From NCBI GenBank assembly GCA_016199265.1, contig JACQGX010000118.1, positions 1-42,659 of the forward strand: a stretch of DNA of 42,659 nucleotides. The letters run 5' to 3'. The notes under the pieces are model-generated. The model was not told the origin of the DNA and ran no database searches. It saw nothing but the letters and a program-made list of their open reading frames with translations. The translations under genes were made by a program, and so were the position numbers. Shown piece by piece: positions 9,573 through 16,986 of this stretch (the first letter of the stretch is position 1; each line of letters opens with the position of its first letter). The stretch comes from Chloroflexota bacterium (lineage in GTDB: Bacteria; Chloroflexota; UBA11872; UBA12225).

Positions 9573-12500
9573 CTAATGAAAGTCGTGGGACGGCACGCGG
9601 GCGATTGACGCGTGTCGGGTGAGGGGCCAGGCGCGGCGTACGAGGATGTGGGTGACGCCGTCCTGTACTTGAAGGGGACCTTCGATCACCAGCAGCGGCT
9701 CGCCGCGGATGACGCGGCGCAGACGCTCGTACGTTTGTGGATAGACGATGGCGTTGAGCAGTCCCGTCTCGTCTTCGAGTGTCAGGAAGAGGAGATTGGA
9801 CGCCGTCTCCGGCCGCTGGCGCACGATCACTAGGCCGCCGGCGCGCACCACCAGCCCGCGCCGTAACACGACTGACCCGCGACGTAGCTTGTGCAGCTCA
9901 TCGGCGGTGACCGCTCCCCTGTTGTCTAATCGAGGTCGAAAGTACTCGACGATGTGCCGGTCGATGGAGAAACCGATCCCTCGATAGTCGGCCTGTGCCT
10001 CTTCCCAGTCGCTCATCGGTGCCAGGTCCGCCGCCTCGACGACCTGCTCGGCTAACCCCGGTAAGTGCCACTCGCCGAAGCCGGCCAGCTCGCCCGTCGC
10101 CCAGATGGCTGCCCGCCGCCCTTGCCCCGAGTGGGCGAGTGGGCGAGTGGGTAGGTCCTCATTGCCCACCAACGACACAAACGCTCCGACCTCGGCCAGG
10201 CGTTCGAGTGTTTCACGGTCGAAGCCGGTGCGTGCGACGAAGTCGGCCAACGACCAGAAGGGGCCCTTCGCCCGCTCGCGCTCGAGCACCTCCCGCGCCG
10301 CCGGGCCGAGGCCGTGTACTTCCTTAAAGCCGAGGCGGATGGCGACACCCCCCTCACCCCCCAACCCCCTCTCCAGCGTACATTCCCACGACGAGCGATT
10401 CACGTCCACCGGCAGGACCCGCACACCGTGGCGGTGGGCATCCCAGACGAGCGTGTGGGGTGCGTAAAAACCCATCGGCTGGCAGTTGAGCATGGCGGCG
10501 TAGTACGCCGCCGGGTAGCGCAGGCGGAGCGTGGCCGAGATGAGCGCCAGATGGGCGAACGGATAGGCGTGCGCCCGGGGGAAACCGTAGCCGGCAAAGC
10601 CGACGATCATCTGGCGTACGTCGTCGGCCACGCGCGGTGGGTACCCCCGCGCCAGCATGCGCGCCACCAGGTCTTGGCACAACGCGTTCATCCGCTCGTA
10701 CGAGCGCTTGTGGCTCATCGCGCGGCGGAGCTGGTCGGCCTCGCCGGGCGTGTAGCCGGCGGCGATGACTGCTACCTGGATGCACTGCTCCTGCCAGAGG
10801 AGCACGCCGTAGGTTTCCTCGAGCGGCGGCCGCAATTCCGGCGCCGGGTAGGTGATCGGCTCCTTGCCTTGCCGCCGGCGCACGATGTGCTCGCCCGCGC
10901 GCGCCGCGCCCGGCCCCGGCCGGATCGCGCCGACCGAGATGGCCACTTCGCTCAGATCGCGCGGCCGGAGACGGGGCAGGAACGACTGCTGTGCGCGCGA
11001 CTCGACCTGGAAGAGCCCGACGGTATCGGCGGCGCACAGCACGTCGAAAGCCCGCTCGTCATAACGAAAGCCGTGCAGCCGCAGTCGCTGCCCGGTGAGC
11101 TCGTAGACGTCGCCGAAGCAGCGGCCGATGACCGAGAGCATCCCCAGGCCGAGCAGGTCCATCTTGATGAGTTGCACGCCGAACTCTTCGGCCAGCAGCG
11201 TGAGGTCGTCCTTGTCCCACGGCAGGATCGTGCGGTTGGGCATGCGCGCCGGCTCGATCGGCGCGACGTTTGCCAGCGGCTGTGACGAGATCACCATCCC
11301 GCCGACGTGGATCGAACGGTGCCGCGGGCTGTGCAGGAGCTGTTTGGACAGCGAGATCAGCAGCTCGGCCATTCGGCCGCTGTCCTCCCGCACAATCCGA
11401 TCCCGCGGGTCGGCGTCGTGCCAGTCGACCTGGTCGGCGAGCTGCTGGGCGCGTTGCGCCGAGAGGCCGAGTACCTTGGCGATGTCGCGCAGCGCGCTCT
11501 TGATTCGGTAGGTGTTGACCTCGCAGACCATCGCTGCGTAGTCGCGCCCGTACTTCTCGTAGACGTGCTGGATCACCTCTTCGCGCCGCTCGTGGGCGAA
11601 GTCGAGATCGATGTCGGGATACTCCTGCCGCTCGGGCGAGCAGAAGCGCTCGAAGAGCAGGTTGTGCTCGCCCGGATCGATCGGGCAGAGGCCGAGGCAG
11701 TAGAGCAATGCCGAGGCCGGCGCCGAGCCGCGGATGCTGACTAGAATGCTCTGCTCGTGGCTCCAATCGACGATCTCCTTGAATACCAGGAGATAGCCCG
11801 CCAGGTCGAGCTGACGAACGATCGCCAGCTCGTGCGCCAGGCGCTGCTCCACCTCCGGGCTCGCGTTGGGATAGAACACCGCCTTACCCGCCTGGACCAG
11901 GCGCATGAGGAACGAGAGCTCAGACTCGCCCGATGGAATCTGGGGCTTAGGGAACTCGTAGCGGAGATCGCGCAGATTGAAGGTACAGCGCTGCGCGATC
12001 TCGACGGTGTTTTGGATGGGATCGCGCTCGGGCCGCCCTTCCTCGGCGGCGAGGCGCACCGCCTCGCCGAAGATTCGGGCCATCTGTGCCGGCGATTTCA
12101 GGTAATACTCGTCGTTGCCGCGTAGGAGCGTGCCGGCAGCTTCCAGCGTCGTCTGGTGGCGGATGCACGTGACGACGTGGTGGAGCAGCGCGCGACCGGT
12201 GTTGTGGTAGTGCGCATTATTGGTCGCGACGCAGCCGATACCCAATGCCTTGGCGACGGCGCGCAATCCGGCGTTGCGCGGTCCATCGGTCTGTAATGCG
12301 TGGTGCTGCAGCTCGACGTAATACTGCTCGTGTCCAAACGCGCTGCGGTAGCGATCGGCAATCTCCAACGCCGCCTTACAGCCGCCGCGCGCCAGCGCGG
12401 TCGCGAGCTCGCCCTGCGGGCAGCCGGAGAGTGCGATCAGACCGGCGGTATGCTGGGCGAGCACGTCGAACGGGACGTACGGGTTGTCCTTCCCGCCACG

Positions 12501-12908
12501 GCGGTACGCCGCCGTCAGCAGCGCACAGATGTTCTGGTAGCCGGTGAGGTCCTGGGCGAGGAGGGTGATGTGTCTTTTCCCCTCACCCCTAGCCCCTCTC
12601 CCACCAGGGGAGAGGGGAATGGACCCGCGCGGCCGGCTGGACTCCCCCTCTCCCCTAAGTGGGAGAGGGGGAAGGGGGGTGAGGGGGATGGAAGGAGCAA
12701 CCGTCAGCTCGACCCCGACGATGGCATGGACGCCGTGGTGTTTGGCGGCGGCGGCGAAACGAACAATGCCGGAAAGGCTGTCGTGATCGGTGATCGCCAG
12801 CGCCTTCAGCGCCAGCCCGGAGGCGCACTCGACCATATCCTCCGGATCGCTCGTCCCATCCAGGAGCGAAAAGTTGGTGTGGGCGTGTAACTCGGCGTAT
12901 TCCACCAC
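9573..12908 (-). CDS. dnaE2: Error-prone DNA polymerase DnaE2 with a palindrome-derived insert
   Basis: 1111 residues, normal for DnaE2. It is the polymerase of the ImuA-ImuB-DnaE2 mutasome, which copies past DNA damage at the cost of mutations. The PHP domain opens with YAELHAHTNFSLLDGTSDPE. The polymerase active site keeps PDIDLDF and the third Asp in IKMDLLGLGML, so the enzyme should be catalytic. The C-terminal OB part ends near SHDFH as in DnaE2. Residues about 73-110 (PSIPLTPLPPLPLRGEGES and following) are a translated class C element (12578-12688) inserted in the PHP domain, and LERGLGGEGG near 845 is a half element. The start GTG follows the imuB stop without a gap, so the two genes are translationally coupled. 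A LexA box lies upstream of imuB. Confidence 0.95.
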   Translation of the reverse strand: MVEYAELHAHTNFSLLDGTSDPEDMVECASGLALKALAITDHDSLSGIVRFAAAAKHHGVHAIVGVELTVAPSIPLTPLPPLPLRGEGESSRPRGSIPLSPGGRGARGEGKRHITLLAQDLTGYQNICALLTAAYRRGGKDNPYVPFDVLAQHTAGLIALSGCPQGELATALARGGCKAALEIADRYRSAFGHEQYYVELQHHALQTDGPRNAGLRAVAKALGIGCVATNNAHYHNTGRALLHHVVTCIRHQTTLEAAGTLLRGNDEYYLKSPAQMARIFGEAVRLAAEEGRPERDPIQNTVEIAQRCTFNLRDLRYEFPKPQIPSGESELSFLMRLVQAGKAVFYPNASPEVEQRLAHELAIVRQLDLAGYLLVFKEIVDWSHEQSILVSIRGSAPASALLYCLGLCPIDPGEHNLLFERFCSPERQEYPDIDLDFAHERREEVIQHVYEKYGRDYAAMVCEVNTYRIKSALRDIAKVLGLSAQRAQQLADQVDWHDADPRDRIVREDSGRMAELLISLSKQLLHSPRHRSIHVGGMVISSQPLANVAPIEPARMPNRTILPWDKDDLTLLAEEFGVQLIKMDLLGLGMLSVIGRCFGDVYELTGQRLRLHGFRYDERAFDVLCAADTVGLFQVESRAQQSFLPRLRPRDLSEVAISVGAIRPGPGAARAGEHIVRRRQGKEPITYPAPELRPPLEETYGVLLWQEQCIQVAVIAAGYTPGEADQLRRAMSHKRSYERMNALCQDLVARMLARGYPPRVADDVRQMIVGFAGYGFPRAHAYPFAHLALISATLRLRYPAAYYAAMLNCQPMGFYAPHTLVWDAHRHGVRVLPVDVNRSSWECTLERGLGGEGGVAIRLGFKEVHGLGPAAREVLERERAKGPFWSLADFVARTGFDRETLERLAEVGAFVSLVGNEDLPTRPLAHSGQGRRAAIWATGELAGFGEWHLPGLAEQVVEAADLAPMSDWEEAQADYRGIGFSIDRHIVEYFRPRLDNRGAVTADELHKLRRGSVVLRRGLVVRAGGLVIVRQRPETASNLLFLTLEDETGLLNAIVYPQTYERLRRVIRGEPLLVIEGPLQVQDGVTHILVRRAWPLTRHASIARVPSHDFH
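10347..10374. repeat. Half of a class C palindrome inside dnaE2
   Basis: CCCCCCTCACCCCCCAACC followed by CCCTCTCC, matching the left half of the class C elements at 12578 and 13706. No right half follows. It is read in frame as LERGLGGEGG. Confidence 0.6.
12578..12688. repeat. Composite class C palindromic element inside dnaE2
   Basis: Two perfect hairpins, CCCCTCTCCC/GGGAGAGGGG (12593-12602 with 12608-12617) and CCCCCTCTCCC/GGGAGAGGGGG (12644-12654 with 12661-12671), are enclosed by outer complementary tracts CCCCTCACCCC (from 12579) and GGGGGGTGAGGGG (to about 12687). The whole unit of about 110 bp is a multiple of three in effect, keeping dnaE2 open. Confidence 0.85.
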
Positions 12909-14918
12909 CTAATCGAAGACCCCCTGCAGGAACCAGGTGTCGGCTACGCGATCCCAGAAGACGAGATACGCGCGGCCATCCTCGGTCTCCACGTGGTAGT
13001 AATCGCGGCGCAGCGGCTCGCCGGTGGTAAGGTGCGTCGGGTCGACCAACCTCCAGGGACCGCCGAACTTCACGATACGCAGCCCCTTTTTGCGCGATGG
13101 CTGCGCCGCTACCATCCCACCTCGTACCTGGGGAAAGCCCCGTCCCCACAAGGGGATGGGGGGGGCAATGGCGTCGGTGGTGTCGGTGACGCCACTCCCC
13201 CTCTCCCCTTGTGGGAGAGGGGGGTGGGGGGTGAGGGGAGCCACCGCCCCGAACGAGAGCACCGCCCGCCCCCCTTTCTGCCGTGGCCGTAGCACACGCA
13301 CCTCCTGCGGCGGATCGACGAGCCAGAAGGGTATGTGGCTGATGAAGGGGGATGGGCCGGATGTGGCGGCGGGGTCGATTTGCAGCTCGATCGACGGTGG
13401 TGCGGAGATAAAAGCCTGCTCCGGTAGGCGTGATTGGGTGAGCGATGCCTGCCAGACCGCCTCCGGTCCCCAACGCGCCTGGAAACGGGCGATTGCCCGC
13501 CGGGCCTGTTGCGCCCGCGTCACCGGATCGAGACGCGCTACGGCGCCCATTCCATCGCCTCCCCATTGGAGCGGGCTGGCCAGCAGCTTGAGCTGTGTCC
13601 CGCCGGGCACCTGGACGCCTACCGCTTCGAGCGCGATGCCGATCACCCCCAGCCGCTGCTCGATCGGCTCATATGCCAACTCGTTTGCAGAGAGCTGGGC
13701 GGAGCCCTCACCCCCCAACCCCCTCTCCCACGAGGGGAGAGGGGGAGCGGCGGAGCCCTCACCCCTGCCCTCTCCCAGGGGGAGAGGGAGTTCTTCCCCG
13801 GCCCCTGGTCCCTGGTCCCTGGCCAGCAGCCGATCCAGCCCCTCGGCGTGCCAGCGCAGGTGCTCGGTGAACACGGCGGCGCTGCACGCCGGCTCGGCCA
13901 GGCGCAGCAGCGCTTCCCGTTCTTCGCCGCCGCTCAGCCGCCAGATCACCCGCAACGCCTCCACCGCCCATTGCCCACTGCCGGCTGCCCACTGATCCAG
14001 CGCCGCCAATCGCGCGGCGAGTTGATCGGCCAGCATCTTGAGCGCAAACACCAGCCGGTCGAGCTCGGTCTCTTCCCAGTCAAAGGCGATCTCCACCCGC
14101 GCCGCCAGCTGTGGCCGGCGTGGCCGCAGCGGCTCATCATCATTCCCTTGCGCCAGCAAGTGTGCGTGCCGGCCGGCGCCGCCGTAACGGTGAACGACGG
14201 CGTTCGCCGGCAATCGGGCGTAGTCGCCCAGCGTGCGCACGCCGAGCCGCTGCAACGCTAATCTCGCCTGGAGCGGCAGCGGCAGCGTTTCCAGCGGCAG
14301 CGGTGCCAGGAAGAGGGCTTCTTCTCCAGGGGGAACGACCATCGAATCGGCCAGTGTCGCCGCGACCCAGGCGGTGAATTTGCTGGCGGCGATGCCAACG
14401 CGTGCCAGACAACCGCCTAGATCGGCGGTAGCGCTAGTGGCCGCGGCTGCCAGGCGCTCCGCGAGCCGTGGCTCGGGGCCGTAGAGGGGCTGCAGACCGG
14501 CGACGTCGAGGTACGCCACCGCTCGCCCCGACCCGAGTGCCTCCAGTGGCGCCGGCTCCACAATCGGACTGAAGGCGTCGAGCGCGTCGACTACCGCTTC
14601 GAATGCTCGTGCGATTGCCGCCAGCGCCGCTTCGTCGCACGGCAGGTACCTCGCCTCCGGCGAACGCGACTGCGCTTCCTTGAGCGGCATACCGGGGCGG
14701 ATTCCTATCGCCTCGAGATCGGGCGAGCACTCCAGCAGCTCCTGCCAGCGCGTTCCCGGCCGGTAGAGCGCCACGCAAGAGAGTGGAGAGTGGAGAGTGA
14801 AGGGTGAAGAGCGATGTGTCTTTAGGGGATCGAGGCGGCTGGCGACGGTTAGGCCGAATCGAGGCAGCCAGACGCAACCGATTCGGCGCCTGCCGTTCTC
14901 ACCACTCTCGCCGCTCAT
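12909..14918 (-). CDS. imuB: ImuB, catalytically inactive Y-family polymerase homologue, with several repeat inserts
   Basis: 669 residues from the ATG giving MSGESGENGRRRIG; a GTG 18 nt earlier is possible. It is the clamp-binding adaptor of the mutasome. The N-terminus reads CVWLPRFGLTVASR, the typical ImuB strand lacking the metal-binding Asp of active Y polymerases. The palm/fingers (FSPIVEPAPLEALGSGRAVAYLDV in pieces), a helix-hairpin-helix (LQRLGVRTLGDYARLPA) and a little-finger part follow. The C-terminus (GRAYLVFWDRVADTWFLQG) is characteristic. Three or more inserts are translated repeats: HRSSPFTLHSPLS near residue 40 (heptads), LPLPLGEGRGEG with PSWERGLGGEG near 365-404, and PPLPQGERGSG with PPIPLWGRGFPQ near 559-594. 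It is longer than usual because of them. The LexA box is at 14960-14971; it is coupled to dnaE2. Confidence 0.93.
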   Translation of the reverse strand: MSGESGENGRRRIGCVWLPRFGLTVASRLDPLKTHRSSPFTLHSPLSCVALYRPGTRWQELLECSPDLEAIGIRPGMPLKEAQSRSPEARYLPCDEAALAAIARAFEAVVDALDAFSPIVEPAPLEALGSGRAVAYLDVAGLQPLYGPEPRLAERLAAAATSATADLGGCLARVGIAASKFTAWVAATLADSMVVPPGEEALFLAPLPLETLPLPLQARLALQRLGVRTLGDYARLPANAVVHRYGGAGRHAHLLAQGNDDEPLRPRRPQLAARVEIAFDWEETELDRLVFALKMLADQLAARLAALDQWAAGSGQWAVEALRVIWRLSGGEEREALLRLAEPACSAAVFTEHLRWHAEGLDRLLARDQGPGAGEELPLPLGEGRGEGSAAPPLPSWERGLGGEGSAQLSANELAYEPIEQRLGVIGIALEAVGVQVPGGTQLKLLASPLQWGGDGMGAVARLDPVTRAQQARRAIARFQARWGPEAVWQASLTQSRLPEQAFISAPPSIELQIDPAATSGPSPFISHIPFWLVDPPQEVRVLRPRQKGGRAVLSFGAVAPLTPHPPLPQGERGSGVTDTTDAIAPPIPLWGRGFPQVRGGMVAAQPSRKKGLRIVKFGGPWRLVDPTHLTTGEPLRRDYYHVETEDGRAYLVFWDRVADTWFLQGVFD
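13136..13242. repeat. Class C palindromic element inside imuB (C-terminal insert)
   Basis: Hairpin CCCCGTCCCC/GGGGATGGGG (13138-13147 with 13152-13161, one G-T) plus perfect hairpin CCCCCTCTCCC/GGGAGAGGGGG (13197-13207 with 13213-13223), then GGGGGGTGAGGGG. Read in frame. Confidence 0.8.
13706..13822. repeat. Two class C palindromes followed by a class A heptad tract inside imuB
   Basis: Perfect hairpins CCCCCTCTCCC/GGGAGAGGGGG (13719-13729 with 13735-13745) and CCCTCTCCC/GGGAGAGGG (13768-13776 with 13780-13788), each preceded by CCCTCACCCC. Directly after come CCCTGGT-type 7-nt repeats (about 13801-13822). Different repeat classes have accumulated at one site of the protein. Confidence 0.8.
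14778..14812. repeat. Class A heptad repeat inside imuB (N-terminal insert)
   Basis: Units GAGAGTG, GAGAGTG, GAGAGTG, AAGGGTG, AAGAGCG with strict 7-nt period. It interrupts ImuB between its first strand (LTVASRLDP) and the expected continuation CVALYRPG. Confidence 0.75.
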
Positions 14919-14953
14919 GGCACACCATCCACACACCGGCCGCCTCTGCGATC

Positions 14954-14971
14954 AGTATAGAACAAAAGTTC
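14954..14971 (-). promoter_or_regulatory. LexA box abutting the -10 of imuB-dnaE2
   Basis: GAACAAAAGTTC (14960-14971) is a perfect GAAC-N4-GTTC, the core of the Bacillus/actinobacterial LexA operator. On the minus strand it is immediately followed by TATACT (14959-14954), the likely -10 of imuB. The ATG is about 35 nt further on. Confidence 0.7.
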
Positions 14972-15016
14972 CATTCTGAGCTACTCAAGGCTAACGTTCG
15001 GTACAGCGATGATGAT

Positions 15017-15043
15017 GTATACGTCGCGGTTTAGACGTATACT
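15017..15043 (+). promoter_or_regulatory. Palindromic operator overlapping the -10 of the RHH antitoxin gene
   Basis: GTATACGTC (15017-15025) and GACGTATAC (15034-15042) form a perfect 9-bp inverted repeat with an 8-nt gap. The second half contains the TATACT (15038-15043) that precedes the ATG at 15050 by six bases. Antitoxins of this type bind such operators to repress their own gene. Confidence 0.6.
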
Positions 15044-15049
15044 CTGCAC

Positions 15050-15280
15050 ATGAAGCGGTTGCAGATCTATATCGAAGAGGACCTTGACGAGGCGCTTGCG
15101 CTGCAGGCGGCGCAGGAACATACCTCGAAAGCCGCACTGATCAGACGATTTGTCGCTGAGCAGTTAGGGCGTCGCTCCGCAATAGAAGATCCAGTTGATG
15201 CGCTCGTCGGGCGGTACGACGACGAGCCTGGCTCTATCGGAGACTTTACTGCAGCCGGGTTTGTTGAGTTGCGGCCCTGA
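15050..15280 (+). CDS. Ribbon-helix-helix (CopG/VapB-like) antitoxin, orphan
   Basis: 76 residues. The N-terminal 40 residues (MKRLQIYIEEDLDEALALQA, then TSKAALIRRFVAEQLG) are a ribbon-helix-helix DNA-binding domain: one beta strand, then two helices. The tail (DPVDALVGRYDDEPGSI) matches the toxin-binding arm of VapB-type antitoxins, but the usual final DDVVYGR-like motif is replaced by GDFTAAGFVELRP. No PIN toxin follows; the next gene is a convergent glycosyltransferase, so the antitoxin is orphaned. A perfect 9-bp palindrome overlaps the TATACT box, and the ATG is six bases downstream of that box, suggesting leaderless, autorepressed expression. It lies between the two halves of the mutasome locus. 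Confidence 0.75.
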   Translation: MKRLQIYIEEDLDEALALQAAQEHTSKAALIRRFVAEQLGRRSAIEDPVDALVGRYDDEPGSIGDFTAAGFVELRP

Positions 15281-15285
15281 ATGCC

Positions 15286-15313
15286 GGCACCGGACTGCAC
15301 GCAGTCCGGTGCC
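15286..15313. terminator. Bidirectional hairpin between convergent genes
   Basis: GGCACCGGACTG (15286-15297) pairs perfectly with CAGTCCGGTGCC (15302-15313), 4-nt loop. It lies 5 nt after the antitoxin stop and 9 nt before the stop of the convergent glycosyltransferase gene, the right place for a shared terminator. No T tract. Confidence 0.65.
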
Positions 15314-15321
15314 GCAAACGG

Positions 15322-16986
15322 CTATCTCGGGCGGTAGAGGAAGTAGTCCCCGTAGGTCGCGTCGAGACGGTAGGCCTGGGTGAGCGCATCGATCATCGGC
15401 TGGTTGATGCGCTCGCGGTGCCACGATGGATCGTCGCTGAGACGGAACCGCAGCACGACGGCACTGAAGCGCTTGTGTTGGATGTCCTCCAGCAGTGGCC
15501 GCTGGTCCCAATCGCCCTGCTCGGCGAGCTGAGTGAACTCGAAGGGTTGGAGGTAGATGCGCTTGCCGGTGGTGATGGTGAACACCATGTCTTCGGCGAG
15601 CACGTCGCCCGGCAGGCGCGCGACGTATTCCTGCGCGCGCCGTGCGTCCTCGGCATCGGATGTATCGGGGATCGCGCGGTAACGCTGGCGGAAGTCGCTC
15701 GTGAGCGCGTGAGCCTGCGCCGCCCACGGATCGAGGCGCCAGAGCGGCCAGCGTATAAAACGCAGCCGGTCGAAGATCCAGGCGGGGCCATGGTGATGCA
15801 CCTCGCCGCGTTCGAGCGTGTACGGCACGTGGTATGCCTGCTGCAGACCGACGAGCAGCCAGAGCGCAGGCACGCTACTCGCAAACGCCGCGTACCAGCG
15901 CCCGCGCAGGGCCCGAGCGGCGAGGTGCTCGACGTAGCCGGTGGTCAGGCCGGCGAGCAGCGCGAGCACTGCCCAGAGCTGCAGTAGATAGTTGACGTTC
16001 GAGCCAATTTTGCCGATGGTCAGCGCGGTCGCAGCGCTGGCGACGAAGTAGAGCAGCGGTACCTGCGCTTGGCGGCGGGCGATCGTGAGCAGGGCCGCGC
16101 CGGCGGCGAGCGGAAATGCCCAATGCAGCAGGCGCCAGAACGGCTGCCAGAAGAGATCGACCCGCTCCCACGTCCAGCGATTGACGTTGCCGTCGACGAT
16201 GTGGCGCCAGAACCAGCCGGCGGTCGCCATCTGGAGCGCGCTCAGAATGGCGAGCCCGACGGTGGCGAAGACGGCGATCGCGGCCAGCGCCAGGCGCGGC
16301 CGGCGGGAAAGCAGGTAGCCGTAGCAGGCGAAGGCGCCCGCCACGACCGTCTGGCGCGAGTAGACGGCGGCGAGAAAAAGAGGTATCGTCGCCCACACCG
16401 CCCACGTCCGGCGGGCGCGGACCCAGCCGGCCGCGAAGACGGCGACGCCGAGCAGCTCGAGCGCGACGGCGAACGAGTCGACGCGCTGCAGCCCCGTCCA
16501 GTGCCATACCGGATGTCCGGCGAAGTACAACAGGCCGGCGATCAGCGCGCCGCGGCGGCCCGCGCCGAGCGAAGCAGCGGCAACGCCGATGGATACGCCG
16601 GCGACGAGCGCGCTCACAAACGAGATGAGCCGGCCGGTGAAGAACTGGGGACCCGCGAGGACGACGCCGAGCGCCGCGACGGCCGAATACAACGGCGTGT
16701 AGTTGGTCATCTGGTACGGTGGGTGCGTCCAGTCGACGTAGATCTGGCGGCCGTGTGCCAGCAGCCACGCGCGGTTGAGCTCCGGCATCTCGCCGTAGTC
16801 GATCTGGTGGGGAAAGCGTACGAAGCTCCAGGCGTGGTGCAGGTAGCCCCAGAAGTAGAGCAGGAGTATGGCGAGCGGTGGGAGCACGATCAGCCAGGAG
16901 ATGATCTCCCATGCCACGGCGTTGCGGGGCACACGTGCTTTCGGCCTTCTCAACTGCTCGTCCCTCGCGCCATCGCAGACGTTCAC
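15322..16986 (-). CDS. GT-C type membrane glycosyltransferase
   Basis: 554 residues with about ten or more hydrophobic segments (for example WLIVLPPLAILLLYFW, LISFVSALVAGVSIGVAA, LALAAIAVFATVGLAIL, LLQLWAVLALLAGLTTGY). An acidic loop motif (QIDYGEMPELNRAWLLAHG) lies right after the first helix, as in dolichol-phosphate-mannose/ArnT-like GT-C enzymes where an Asp in the first extracytoplasmic loop is catalytic. The C-terminal 130 residues are soluble (VFTITTGKRIYLQPFEF, then YGDYFLYRP). Substrates would be a polyprenyl-linked sugar and an extracytoplasmic acceptor; the acceptor is unknown. The GTG start overlaps the imuA stop (GTGA), so it is translationally coupled to an SOS-type gene, which is odd. 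A hairpin lies after the stop. Confidence 0.78.
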   Translation of the reverse strand: MNVCDGARDEQLRRPKARVPRNAVAWEIISWLIVLPPLAILLLYFWGYLHHAWSFVRFPHQIDYGEMPELNRAWLLAHGRQIYVDWTHPPYQMTNYTPLYSAVAALGVVLAGPQFFTGRLISFVSALVAGVSIGVAAASLGAGRRGALIAGLLYFAGHPVWHWTGLQRVDSFAVALELLGVAVFAAGWVRARRTWAVWATIPLFLAAVYSRQTVVAGAFACYGYLLSRRPRLALAAIAVFATVGLAILSALQMATAGWFWRHIVDGNVNRWTWERVDLFWQPFWRLLHWAFPLAAGAALLTIARRQAQVPLLYFVASAATALTIGKIGSNVNYLLQLWAVLALLAGLTTGYVEHLAARALRGRWYAAFASSVPALWLLVGLQQAYHVPYTLERGEVHHHGPAWIFDRLRFIRWPLWRLDPWAAQAHALTSDFRQRYRAIPDTSDAEDARRAQEYVARLPGDVLAEDMVFTITTGKRIYLQPFEFTQLAEQGDWDQRPLLEDIQHKRFSAVVLRFRLSDDPSWHRERINQPMIDALTQAYRLDATYGDYFLYRPR

